From NCBI GenBank assembly GCA_963970005.1, contig CAXAMN010006624.1, forward strand, positions 200,285 through 264,284: DNA of 64,000 nucleotides, in the 5' to 3' direction. Below, piece after piece: positions 33,226 through 43,340 of this stretch. The stretch's first letter is position 1. Each line of letters begins with the position of its first letter. Under the pieces are notes generated by a model, which was not told where the DNA came from, did no database searches, and saw only the letters and a list, made by a program, of their open reading frames with translations. Position numbers and translations under genes: made by a program. The DNA comes from Durusdinium trenchii. Its lineage: Eukaryota > Sar > Dinophyceae > Suessiales > Symbiodiniaceae.

Positions 33226-33643
33226 TAAATCCAAGGTTGTGATCCCAATTCCTTTCCTCCACTGGATTGATCAAAGTTTGGAACTCCTGTGTTTTCACGT
33301 CTTCCAAGTCCTGCTGTAAGAAATATGCTGCTGAAACCACCCGCGAAAAGACAAACACCCACGCACAAAACACCCTGGGTGTTCCCATCTGCTCCCATAC
33401 CATCTCAGCCTCCTCGGCTGAAACAATCAAGCGAGCGCCGACTCCACGTGTCCGTCGCCCCTCAAACCCCGCGCATCGGCGTCGATCTGCGCTCGCCTCG
33501 ATCTGCGGACCGCTCCACGCCGAGCGGCAAAAGAGGAGCTCCAGGAGCTCGGTCGCATCACCCTTCATCAGAAGTCCATAGAGGCCCAACACCTCATAGC
33601 CTGACGGTGCGGTGCGGGCCCGGTTGGCAAGTATGTCTATATG
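33209..33643 (-). CDS. Two-exon gene segment, unknown family
   Basis: Exon 1 is 33643-33374 (90 codons, phase 0) and starts right after GCAGCCCTAG, the end of a family D element. It reads HIDILANRARTAPSGYEVLG, LYGLLMKGDATELLELLFC, GARLIVSAEEAEMVWEQMG. The donor is CCCAGG then GTGTTT. A 60-nt intron (33373-33314) ends in CATATTTCTTACAG. Exon 2 reads QDLEDVKTQEFQTLINPVEE then RNWDHN and runs into the family A element at 33225, whose GTAC could be the next donor. The intron length is a multiple of three, so it could be retained. No domain is recognised. Confidence 0.5.
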
Positions 33644-33702
33644 CTAGGGCTGCAACCACCTCCTGAGAAGGTGGTTGGGGTGGGTTTGGGGGGTCTAAGC
33701 CT
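33642..33702. repeat. Family D element bordering an exon
   Basis: GCTAGGGCTGCAACCACC, CTCCTGAGAAGGTGG and TTGGGGTGGGTTTGGGG. On the minus strand its end GCAGCCCTAG is the acceptor of the exon starting at 33643. Confidence 0.72.
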
Positions 33703-34557
33703 GACCAAAAGGTTAATGTTCCCTGTTCGTTTGCGGGGTCTGTAAGGAGTCACTTCATGGTGGAATTCTTCCGGGTCTGAAAGGATTCCTTTCAGTGGAT
33801 TCTTATCCAGGTCTTTCGCGTCCAGGGTCTTCGGATTGATCTATATGGGCTGCAGACAAATCAAGGATAAACCGGTTTGGGGGGGTCTTCGGAACGCCCT
33901 CTGATGCTCCGAACGACTGTGGAACGAACCAACTGGAGAGGGAAGACACGGTAAGACTCTGGTGCAGCAGCATGTCAAGCACTGGGGCAAACAAAAAGCC
34001 TCTGAGAGCCCCGGAAGGTACCGTCCTCAGCACAGATTCGAGCACCAAACGAATATTCTAATCGGCTAAACGGCTAGACTTCCAAGATCTGGAAAAACCA
34101 TTGATCATCATCGATCTTTGAAGCATCTTCTTCATCCTCTGAGCACCGCTGACCAGGTCGCGCGGGTTCGCGCGCCCTAAGCCCAAAGCCCTGAGGTCCA
34201 TTTCGCCGACACCACCCCGTCTGGGACTGCCATCTGCCCGAGAAAAGGCCAGGGGTAGTTGAAAAAGGTTCTGGCGGGCGGCATACCTTCCAGTCTCTGA
34301 CAGGTCGAGCACCAAAGAAAAAAGGGCCCCCGAGAGGACCCATGAACATATATAGATGCCTGTACCAGGACCGCACAAGGGGTGAAGGACACCCCGAATC
34401 ACCCCGAAATAGGGAAATAAATAGATACCCCAAACAGGGGGCCTGGTACCGGTCTATAGATAAACACCGATTCATAGCATCTCATTGACCAGTTTCAAAC
34501 AAGAGAGGGTTGCAGCTACCTCTTCTTTGGGCCCTGCAAACACGTTAAATCAATAGG
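33703..34557. other. No supportable gene
   Basis: Three minus-strand frames of 71-133 codons overlap at 34058-34475 without protein-like order. No strong splice sites seen. Confidence 0.4.
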
Positions 34558-34827
34558 ATGATAATTATGCCAACGATGGTTTTCCTCTTTATTGTGGGCC
34601 AGTCAACCTCTCCATCAGAAGCCTTCATGGGGGCCCTCCAACGCAGGCCACGGAGACAGCAGCCGAGACGCAGGTCAACAGCTTCCGCCGTAGCTGCTTC
34701 TCATCCTCGGCCAAGCGCTGTGCTTGGCCCAAATGGAAGAGTCGCCTCCAAAGCGAATGCGATTCGGGTGAATGGCCTCAATGACTTGAATGGCTCGGGG
34801 CTACCTGGGCCGTTCCCAAACGCCGAA
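34558..34827 (+). CDS. First exon, possible bipartite plastid-targeting leader
   Basis: ATG at 34558 follows an in-frame TAA. The N-terminus has a short hydrophobic run (MVFLFIVG) and then SPSEA before FMGALQRRPRRQQPRRRST. A small residue at -1 and Phe at +1, then a long Arg/Ser/Ala-rich stretch with no acidic residue for more than 50 positions, is the pattern of signal-plus-transit leaders on nuclear-encoded proteins of peridinin plastids. The hydrophobic core is short, so this is tentative. After 90 codons (phase 0) a donor GCCGAA then GTCTGC is possible. An alternative donor ATG then GTGAGT lies at 34935. Confidence 0.42.
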
Positions 34828-35137
34828 GTCTGCTATAGCTGGGTGTCCAGGTCCCAAACATCGAATTGCCAAGTCTGTGGAAAAGACATCCATCTGGCCC
34901 TAGTTTCTGGGAGCACACCATGATGATGTGTATGGTGAGTTCTCTCTACTGTACGTGGCACCATTTATTTATACAACTGGTTCCTATTACAAAGACAAAC
35001 ATCCACTATCATCATCTATCATCCACTATTATAGTTAATCCGTATATAGTTGATCCCTTCTTTGGAAGTTGCCACATGACAACATGATGCAAGTTTTCTA
35101 CAAAAGAACAAGTGCCACCTGCTCAACGCCCGCGCAG

Positions 35138-35310
35138 AAATTCTACTCTTTGTGTGCCACAGTGGGGACGCGCATGGTCGAGCCTATAGATGGGTTGTGC
35201 ATCAGGAAGACGCGGATCCAATGGCAGCACCTGCAGGGCGTTGTCCCGGAGAAAGCCTTCGTCCTGAGTCACGGACAGATGTTGGGTTGTATCGCTGCTG
35301 GTGGAGCAGG
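35138..35310 (+). CDS. Candidate second exon of the 34.56-kb gene
   Basis: The acceptor AACGCCCGCGCAG ends at 35137. Phase 0 matches the preceding exon. It reads KFYSLCATVGTRMVEPIDGL, CIRKTRIQWQHLQGVVPEKA, FVLSHGQMLGCIAAGGAG. A donor GCAGG then GTCTCC lies near 35311. Two other frames are partly open. The protein family is not recognised, so the plastid role suggested by the leader cannot be confirmed from the mature part. Confidence 0.4.
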
Positions 35311-35804
35311 GTCTCCTTCTCCGGGTTTGCTTCTACGAAAGAGAAGGTCCCCACTGGTTCCTCACTGAAGACTCCACGGACTGAACCAGCAAAGGGTGGT
35401 CACAGTGGTCTATGAGACGATCGACCTGGAGGGGTTCAAACCCTGGATGGCAGTCCGGACTGCCATAGATCAATTGACCCCCCTGGCACCCCTGGCCTGA
35501 TCGGCATCGCAGTCCGGTCCGGGAAATTCGTGTACATCAAACAACACAATTACCTCGAACTTTGTTACGGCCCAAATTATTGCCTCGGGAGTCCGTGAGG
35601 AGGGCCGGTCATGAGTCATGGCCCACTTTTTACAGGGTACAGAGGGGTTTTGGACCCTAGGGACTTGTGGAGTCCCAAGGGACTTGCAAACTGGCACCTG
35701 GATCCCTATCTTCAAAGAGTCATCCGCCAGGTACTTCCAGTGAACCCGTTAAGTGTCTTCCCTTCCAAAAACAAGGTCATCAAGAATCGCACTCAGAAGC
35801 GAAG

Positions 35805-36335
35805 ACTTGGAAGAATCATATGAGGGGTGTCAAAAACCATCCGGAACTTTTATTAAGATTATAACAACCTTTCGCCAATCCCTTCGCAACGCTTTCGCGG
35901 CTGCATGTTTTGCTTTCGCCGACCCACTTCACCCGACAACCTCTTTAGCTAACCCTTTCGCCGAGTTTCTGCTACTTAATGCTACTTACATCTAAGAAAA
36001 GTATCAGCATGCATCAGCAAAGGGGAATCATTCCTCATCTGCAACCACTGCTTTCGCCACATCTTCGCGAACCTTTCGCCAACCTTTCGCCTGGTTATCA
36101 TGAATCTTTGGATGACATGCTTTGTACTGAAAACCTCTTCGCCAACCCTTTCGCAACAAAAGCCATTCATCAAAAAATCAGAGCCTTTCTCCAAACCTTT
36201 CGCCAAGCTTTCCCCAACTGCAGTTTTCCTTTCGCACAGATTCATAATCTTGAGTCCTACCTAAATTCTTTCATAGAGGTTTATGACGTTGCTCATATGT
36301 CAAAAGCCATAGGGAGACTTGGAAGAACCACATTT
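35805..36335. repeat. TTCGCC-rich block bounded by direct repeats
   Basis: CTTTCGCC/CCTTCGC-type motifs occur at least 14 times between about 35868 and 36237 (for example CGAACCTTTCGCCAACCTTT). The block is flanked by GACTTGGAAGAATCATAT (from 35804) and GACTTGGAAGAACCACAT (from 36316), followed by AGGGGTGT and TGAGTGTG. No protein-like frame. It resembles an element with direct terminal repeats, or a clustered protein-binding site. Confidence 0.62.
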
Positions 36336-36339
36336 TGAG

Positions 36340-37184
36340 TGTGTACTTTGCTGTACTTACCACACAAAGGGAGAACCGGCCGGCTCAATGGGTAGATGGT
36401 ATCCTTCTTTGAATTTCAAGGTGAACTTGGATGGACCATTCTCTACTTAGAAAGAACGGGGCATTCACTTTTGACCCCTTTTCTACGGAACCTGGGCATG
36501 TAGATGGTTATTTTCTCCCCTGCAAGGTTAGACCGGACGCTGGGCTCTCGGACGCCTTCACGCTGGATGGCCTGCGCGGGACACACCGGGCGAAAAGCAT
36601 CGGCGGTGGGACCCGGAAGGCCCGTTGTTTGCTTTCTTGTTTGCACAGACTGGCCAGTGTGATGTTTTAAACATATATAGTCTTCCACTCAAGAGAAGGA
36701 AAACGATGGTTGAGGATCGATGAGGATTGTATGTCTATACCTGTTTTGTGGGCAATCTACCAGATCTAATGTTCTAGCCTTCCGATTCAGCCAATGCATC
36801 CCAATGCAAGACCGCAGCGGTAGCAAGATGCTAGCTTTCGTGACAAACTGCTTGGACTTCAACTGCATGCGACATGTACAATTGCAACATCATCGGACCA
36901 CCAAACAAAACATGACCAGGACTCCGAGTGAAGGGATCGTAAGGGATCTTGAGATCGCTCCAAAGACCTTTTCAGGAGGTACTTCGACCCTCCAAACCAA
37001 TCCCAAAGACCAAAGGCCTGAGGCCGACACGAGGCGTTTGGAACTTGGAACCCTAGGGTCTTTCGATCGGTCAAAGTCGAGTACCCATGATTGCCAGTGT
37101 TCAAGATGCTTGGAGGCTGGGTCCCTCCAGTCACCTACTAGAAACTCCCCGCGTTCACTTCCAGTCTGAGGGGTCTCTGAACTC
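36340..37184. other. No supportable gene
   Basis: Weak open frames only. A family D variant lies at about 36962-37010 (CTTTTCAGGAGGTACTTCG). Confidence 0.4.
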
Positions 37185-37475
37185 TTGGCACAGTGGATCA
37201 GTGGACGACATAAGAAGGCCGCCGTTTCTCAGTGCAAAAAATCTGCTTATGACTACTTCTTGTCCACCCCTTCCTCACTTTATTCAAAAAATGCCCTTCC
37301 TCTGCTCTCTACTGTTGAAGATATGCGCCGTTATCCCACCTTCACCTCCCCCGAACAAACACCCCAAAGACTGAACCCTCTTTGGAACGAGACTGGCACA
37401 GACTCGCACCGAAGTCATGGACAAACGTCCCGGACATCCTGGGAGTGGAACGATGTCCGAGCGCTCGCGGCATAA
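37185..37475 (+). CDS. Open frame, possible exon
   Basis: The plus frame reads KKSAYDYFLSTPSSLYSKNA, LPLLSTVEDMRRYPTFTSPE, then WNETGTDSHRSHGQTSRTSW. Polar and protein-like, but the antisense frame is also open and splice sites are unclear. No family is recognised. Confidence 0.28.
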   Translation: MAQWISGRHKKAAVSQCKKSAYDYFLSTPSSLYSKNALPLLSTVEDMRRYPTFTSPEQTPQRLNPLWNETGTDSHRSHGQTSRTSWEWNDVRALAA

Positions 37476-37565
37476 TTAATAGTTCTGAACATTTTCTCCA
37501 GCCGTTGACTCCCTTTGCCAGGAGATCCCGAAAAGAAACATTAGATTCCAAGCAGCTCAGGCTTG

Positions 37566-38056
37566 TTAGGTATTTTGGGTGCTACATTTGGGACCATAAA
37601 TACATCCTTCTGAGGAGGTCCGGTTCTCCACTGCACTGGGTCGGCGAAACGCGCGAAGCGCGGCGTTCGCCTCTAAAGTCTGCCGGAGCTCATTGCAGGT
37701 GGCCAAGCCCAAGCGCTGCACGAGCAGGTCTTCAGGATCCTGGTGAGACATGGTGATGATGGTGACAAATGCCTTGTAATACCGCCATGATGGTGGTAAC
37801 CTGTCGGCAGTGGATGGCACTGGCCGAGGAACACAAGTCCACCACCGGTGATGTCTTGCCTGTCATCTGGTTCCCCCGTTCGGTGCGTCGACGGCGGACC
37901 GTTCCGAAGAAATGGTCCGACGCCGAACATGCCATGGCGTCATGCCTTCGAGTGGTGACTCACACGGCTTCAATGCTTGACTTTCACTTCTGTCTAGTCT
38001 CCAAGAACAAACACAAAAAAGAATACAAAACCGTTTCTGGGTGCCACAGGCAGTAA
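37566..38056. pseudogene. Coding-like region, strand unresolved
   Basis: The minus strand reads HQDPEDLLVQRLGLATCNEL then RQTLEANAALRAFRRPS (37740-37620), preceded in another frame by SDHFFGTVRRRRTERGNQMT. The plus strand reads RQWMALAEEHKSTTGDVLPV then VPKKWSDAEHAMASCLRVVT (37805-37960). Both cannot be right. GC-rich codons make mirror frames open. Confidence 0.3.
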
Positions 38057-39770
38057 GAGATGTAACATATGGCGAACCAAAAGAATACGAGCTCCAAGGA
38101 AGTTCGATTTTTGCAGGGCCTTCAGTTGATCTCGGAGTCTATGACCTGTCTAGACCTATTGGTGACCTCAAATACGATATCAAGTTCGGCTTCGAACGGA
38201 AGAACGGATAGACAATGGTTCTTATTTCGGGGGGGGGTCCTTCATCGGTAGGGCTATAATGGATGAATAGGTTCATCTACTTTCAGCAGCCCTCACCCCT
38301 GTTTTGTGGACATCTCTGGTCTCTAGATCAGGCATTCACACGTCTAAGATCAAGCACAAACAAACAGTTGATGATAAGAAATCACACCACCAAACCTGAG
38401 CAGTGCCAAACATAACAGACCCTGCCATGAAATTAAATAATCTTAAGTTTCAAGAACCATGGACCAGTTTGACAAGTTCGCAAATGTTTGGTAGGGGTCC
38501 ACTGCTCTTCAACAATCTATCGTGAAGCGAACCTAGGTTCAGCAGAAGCCTTCTTCTACCAAAACAAACACGTCAGCAAACTAACTATAGGTTCACACCT
38601 CGACTCAAATGGCTCGAGGTCGACAACCACCCAAATTGGGCAGCAAGATGTAGCAAGATGCATCTTCGCTCCTGTCTCGGCTTCCGGATTCCCGCCTCCA
38701 AACTTGCCCGGAATTGCTCCCGCGGGCCCACCAGTGCGCAGGGCCTGACTGCTCCAAATTGAGCTCGATCCCACCGCTGTTCCTATTATCGGGATATATA
38801 TATATATACATACCCTGAGAAGGTGATGTTCTCGACACTGTTATAGTTTATGTAGGTTTGGAGTTTGGAGGGTCCAATTGTACCTTCTGTGAAGGTACGG
38901 CGGCAAGATCCCTTAGGGCTTCTGTGAACTGAGTCGCTTCGATCGACTCCCTGTGATGATGATCCTCGAAGTCCGAGATCATCGGAGGAATTGTATGGTC
39001 GTGGTACCCGAGTCGCCCAACTGCTTGGAAAGGGTCATATAGTGGTGGTTTTTTTCCCATGTTCTATCGGGTACGAGTCTAGGTGGACAAAAATCAACGT
39101 TCCACCTCTCCGACTCTTGATGTCTCCAACTCCCCATGCCAGGGTGACCTGCAGGATGTCCATGTATATACTTCCCGAAGTCGGGAAGTGGCCCGGTGAC
39201 CCGGTTTGGTCAATGGAGGTCTTCTGCAGATGGGATGAGGACGCATGGTCCCATGGTCAACCCAAAATGAACCACTGGAGGTTCGAGTTCCTGGAACCTC
39301 AAAGGACTCCTAGAAATGCCGACCGTCGCACCAGCATTTTGTTTGGGTCATGTCCCATTTTTTCGAGGCTACGAACGAAGTCAGGTCCAGGTTGTTCTTT
39401 GGAGGGATCAAACCATTTCGAATATGAATTTCTGGTCTACGGGCCGTGGTGGTGGTATTTTTTTCCTCAGCAAATCTCTGCACAATGGTCCGAGCCTTAT
39501 GCAGTGGTAAAACAGGCATATTTTGTGTTCTGCTTCATCAAGAGCTTGTCAATCTTGCAAGTGACTTTATTAAGTTAATCCATGGTGAACAAAAGATGAA
39601 CACCAAACAAATCTGTCCAACAAATGAAGGCCTCCAACCACCGATATCGACCTCGAAGCAAAAACACCTCGACCTCGACATCTTCGACTTGACCCAAAAA
39701 GTCTTCAACATTGAAATCCCTACAGAGGTTAAGTGACCTTATAGGACCCTACAGGGGTACCTATATATAT
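38057..39770. other. Repeat-bearing, no supportable gene
   Basis: TA tract at about 38796-38811, then a family D pair (CCTGAGAAGGTGATG, 38813; GTACCTTCTGTGAAGGTAC, 38879). Family A at 39345-39376 (GGGTCATGTCCCATTTT then CGAGGCTACGAAC). Frames of up to 195 codons cross these and lack protein-like order. Confidence 0.42.
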
Positions 39771-40010
39771 GGTAGTCCATAGGGTTCTTTCCCCCCAATG
39801 GCCTCCGACGGGTACCTTCTTCACCACCGGACGCGACCGGCGCCGGGCCTGCGACCGAAGAGGAGTCGTCGTCGGCGTGCCAGAGACTTTTTCTTTGCCT
39901 CCTCCGTCGCCTCCGAAATACGGCAGCAGGACTTTGGTCGGGGAAGTACTTGTACGTGGGCCAAGGTATACACCTTTTGAAGGCTGATAGAAGATGAATC
40001 TGTTTTTTGT
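39771..40010 (-). CDS. Weak coding candidate, acidic and basic runs
   Basis: The minus strand reads RRRRRRQRKSLWHADDDSSS then VAGPAPVASGGEEGTRRRP. Low-complexity charged runs may be chance. Two plus frames are open as well. Confidence 0.2.
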
Positions 40011-40183
40011 TCAATCAAGTAAAGCGAGCAATCTCAAGTCTGCAAATGTTAATCCGCCGACCCTGGTCTAGGCGGATGAACGTGAGCGTGAGCGGTCCGG
40101 TGAGCGTCGGGGCGATGTCACTCTGCCGTCACATTCACAAATATCTGCCAAAAAATTGAAATTGCCATATATATATAATATAT

Positions 40184-40263
40184 ATATATACCAGGACCCA
40201 CAAGGGGTGGTTAATGGACACCCCTCAACCTCTTAGGGGGTCCTGGATGGTCCTGGTATATAT
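40184..40263. mobile_element. 80-bp MITE-like element, family C core
   Basis: Perfect 15-bp terminal inverted repeats ATATATACCAGGACC (40184-40198) and its complement (40249-40263) lie in a TA tract. The interior holds the family C motif GGGGTGGTTAATGGACACCC. TA tracts next to CCAGGACC recur in the window (58491, 7115, 62716). Confidence 0.8.
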
Positions 40264-40327
40264 GCATTAATTCTAGTGCCTGGGTGACCGTCAAGGTCTT
40301 TTTTGCAGGACAAACGTTGCCCAGGCC

Positions 40328-40543
40328 ATGGCGCCGGGTTCGGTTTGGCCCCTGCGTGCTTCACTCCTCCCGATGACCGTACTAATATTAGCCATAGAGG
40401 AGATAGGGTTTAGCATGTCTTTAAGCGTTTTCTCTTTGGTTTCTGCGCAATTTTGCGGTGGCCATAGCCATCCAGCTAGGCTGCTAGCTAGTCTGCCAGC
40501 TCAAGAAGGTCGCAAGAGCTCAAAGGGCGTCACAGTCGCGTGA
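40328..40543 (+). CDS. Small ORF with hydrophobic segments
   Basis: 71 codons from ATG: a hydrophobic stretch LLPMTVLILAIEEIGF and then MSLSVFSLVSAQFCGGH, leader-like, ending in a basic tail. No homology is recognised. Likely either a first exon or chance. Confidence 0.22.
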   Translation: MAPGSVWPLRASLLPMTVLILAIEEIGFSMSLSVFSLVSAQFCGGHSHPARLLASLPAQEGRKSSKGVTVA

Positions 40544-40677
40544 GCAGTACTGAGAAGTCGCAAGTCACTTATTCAAACGCTGATTCTCGGTTGGCTGCCT
40601 TGAAGGCTTAAGGGTTGATACCCCAAATCTCCCAAACATCATATACTTGACGCAGGGATCAATATCTCCTAGAACCC

Positions 40678-40738
40678 TGCACCCAAGTTCTACAAACATA
40701 GAACCAACATGGCTCTATGTTTGTAGAACTTGGGTGCA
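40678..40738. repeat. Perfect 25-bp hairpin with 11-nt loop
   Basis: Arms 40678-40702 and 40714-40738 are exact reverse complements (core AAGTTCTACAAACATAGA). The loop is ACCAACATGGC. Stem length and small loop would suit a precursor RNA hairpin or a foldback element. No TA tract or known family motif is attached. Confidence 0.9.
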
Positions 40739-41133
40739 AGTTATCCCAAACATCGATCAACCTTCCCTTCAAACTCTTCACTCTGAGGTGCAGCTTTGAC
40801 CTGTCTTAGAGAGAGATTACTCCGCAATAATCTGTCATGTGAGTGGCCTGCTACCCCAACAGCTCGGCAGGAAAATTGCATTCAATACATATGAAGAAGT
40901 GGTACACCTGCAGTTTGAAGGTACCTCGGCAAATGGGTACAAGTTCCTGTTTTTGTTGAGTCATGTGCCATTTTCCAGGGTACTTGAAATTACTTGGAGG
41001 GTCATGGAGGGTCTAGGTATCTTTACTTATGGTTCTGGAGGGAAAACAGCGCTCCTGAATCAGGACTGAAGCGTCAAACCTGTCCACAACGTGGTTTGCC
41101 CATGGAAACTGTTCCATACCTGCACACTCCAAC

Positions 41134-41382
41134 TTACTGCATCTCTTTCTTTGGGGCAGCTGGAGCACCTTTTACAACACAAAGCAAACTCAAACCCTTG
41201 AAACACCATGTTGCAATGGGAATCCTCTTCCAGGACAGATTTGTCCAAAGCAGGGTCAACCCCTTGTGCACCGTGGGGTCCGCCACTTCAAGGCCATAGC
41301 GACGTCCCAGTCGCCATGATCGAAACCCAGCGACGTCCCGGTCGCCGGCCTGGGTGGCTTTCTTCGAAGCGCCACCACCCAT
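41134..41382 (-). CDS. ORF with N-myristoylation-type start
   Basis: The ATG at 41382 gives MGGGASKKATQAGDRDVAGF, then RSWRLGRRYGLEVADPTVHK. Gly at position 2 and Ser at 6 match the myristoylation consensus. The frame is open upstream for 41 more codons (YTCDDCLRVVNDGFSS), so this ATG may be internal. The first 40 residues are protein-like; after about 41270 it is less so. The acceptor and donor are not fixed. Confidence 0.3.
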   Translation of the reverse strand: MGGGASKKATQAGDRDVAGFRSWRLGRRYGLEVADPTVHKGLTLLWTNLSWKRIPIATWCFKGLSLLCVVKGAPAAPKKEMQ

Positions 41383-41509
41383 GGCTCCAGCGGACGAGAA
41401 GCCGTCGTTTACGACTCTCAAGCAGTCATCACATGTGTATTTGGAGCGCTTGGCTCGGTATTTTGTGAGACCAATCGGGTGCCGGATTGATTGGATTTGC
41501 TGCAAAGTG

Positions 41510-43330
41510 CATCAAAGTGCGTCATCCACTTGGGCGTCTCGTTTTTGTGTTCATCTTTCAGTCTCAACATTCGGGTGTCATGTTCTGGTCGTGATCGTGG
41601 TGCCTTCATCGTTCAAATGCCAAAAAGACCGTAACTGTTGCAGCACTAGCTTTACTCCTGTTCGCATCCACCTGTTTGCATCTCGTAGGACAAAATATCA
41701 TGAACAAGGAAACACACACACACACACACCCAAAGGCTTTATACTTTTCCTGGGTAGATCCATCTCCGTCCTTTCGTTTGTGTTGCTAGGAAGAATATCA
41801 ACAACATCCATCCAAATCGCATTTGGACATTTTTACTCATGATGTCGCCCTTCACTTGATCGAGCCCAGATGTCGGATTTCGTGGTGATTGCTGGCCTCC
41901 AAAGGTCCTCACAGAACTTGGAGCTCCTGGGGTCTCAGTTGGAATTCCAGTCTACAACTGCCATGTTACTTTATAGGGTCTGACGACTTCCTTCGTACCC
42001 GAAGGACAATGGGACTTCGGAGCCGAGTCCAAGAAAAAATACAACAGAGAGGTACGTCGAGTCTCAAAAGTACATCATCAATTCCGAAAACGGCAACCAG
42101 TATACCTGTTTTAAAGAGGGTCGTAGTCTACTCCACCAGAAATTGCTCTGAAAGCTCGAAGACTTCAAGGAACCGATCCAACGGTAGGATCGAAACAGAA
42201 CAACGTCTCGCCACCTATAATTCTACCCCCGCAGTCCCAGGCTAACCTTCTCAGAAGGTATCTAGATCGACAGTCGAAGTGTTTCTTCAAACAACCAGTT
42301 CTCGCGAAAAGCATCTAGACCCTGTTCTTTAACACACAACATACATAAAACCACCGAAAGCATTGGTGCTAGCTGCTACCACTGTAAAGTTTACCTCCCC
42401 ATTGGATCTAAGATGATCCACCTGCCGACCTGTGGTTCCGGTCTGCCCCATCCAGCGCTCCAAAGGTCAACAGCAAATGCTTGCCACTATGCCGAACAAA
42501 TGAATCATATTAATGTGCAATGTTGGATTCCGTATTATGGCACCGATATCGAACTCGTCTCCATGAAAAAAGGATCCGGGAAATCGAGTCTCAATTCTGG
42601 ATCTCCCAGGTTTTGTGTCTTGGGGCTATGCCACGGACCCTGCGGCAGCATGCCTTGCCACGAGGCCCACATCCGAAAGGAAGGACCAACGCCGCAAAAC
42701 CACCCATCTCCCAAGCACCGAAATGGTTGGTAGGCCAGGAGCTGTAGGGTCACCATCTTCCATGAAGCATGTCTGCCTCTTGGGTTGGTTTAGAGCATGT
42801 TGCATAGTTGGTGCATAGTGCATAGTAAAAACAGAACAAATATAAATTCAAACTAATATGTGTTCAAACAAGTAGAGCAAAACATCAGAACACATATAAC
42901 CACCTTGTTAGTCCCTCCGTATGCCGACTAGTCTCCAGTTGGTGTCTTTCAGGCCATGTGGGCGATTTTGACGAAATGGATGGCATGGACCCAATGTAGT
43001 CTGACTACTTTCCTCTACAAACAGGGGTGACCTCAACTTCCATGCTAGTGAGTCAAGTGGTAGATTGACTTGCAACTGAACGCCACAACCCACTTCCACT
43101 GCCTCGCTGCGCTTCAGCCGCTCACTACCGGCCTGGCTTCGACGGCCGGGGATGGGTCCATGCAGGAACCACTGATGGATGGATGTCACACGAAGTTCCT
43201 GAGCCCCCTTTCCCACAGACCCATTTCCTCTAAACCTCTCTAAACCTCTCTAACATTTTAGAGTGAGGATACTTGGTGGTGGTTTCCATTCACCAGTCTG
43301 AAACTTATCTAAACCTACCAAGCATTTGTT
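41510..43330. other. No firm gene; one weak coding hint
   Basis: CA repeat at about 41710-41729. A family D copy at 42236-42262. Around 42540-42640 one plus frame reads WHRYRTRLHEKRIREIESQF and another, nearby, YATDPAAACLATRPTSERKD, possibly a decayed exon. Tandem CTCTAAAC units lie at about 43218-43252. Confidence 0.35.
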
Positions 43331-43340
43331 TGTCACAAGT

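Noticed and set aside
35428-35445. GGTTCAAACCC resembling a tRNA B box
   Set aside because: No A box at the right distance and no cloverleaf pairing. Other GGTTCGA-like strings (39281, 737) fail the same test.
42413-42823. Five overlapping open frames
   Set aside because: Mirror openness in GC-rich DNA; no frame could be chosen and no splice sites fixed.
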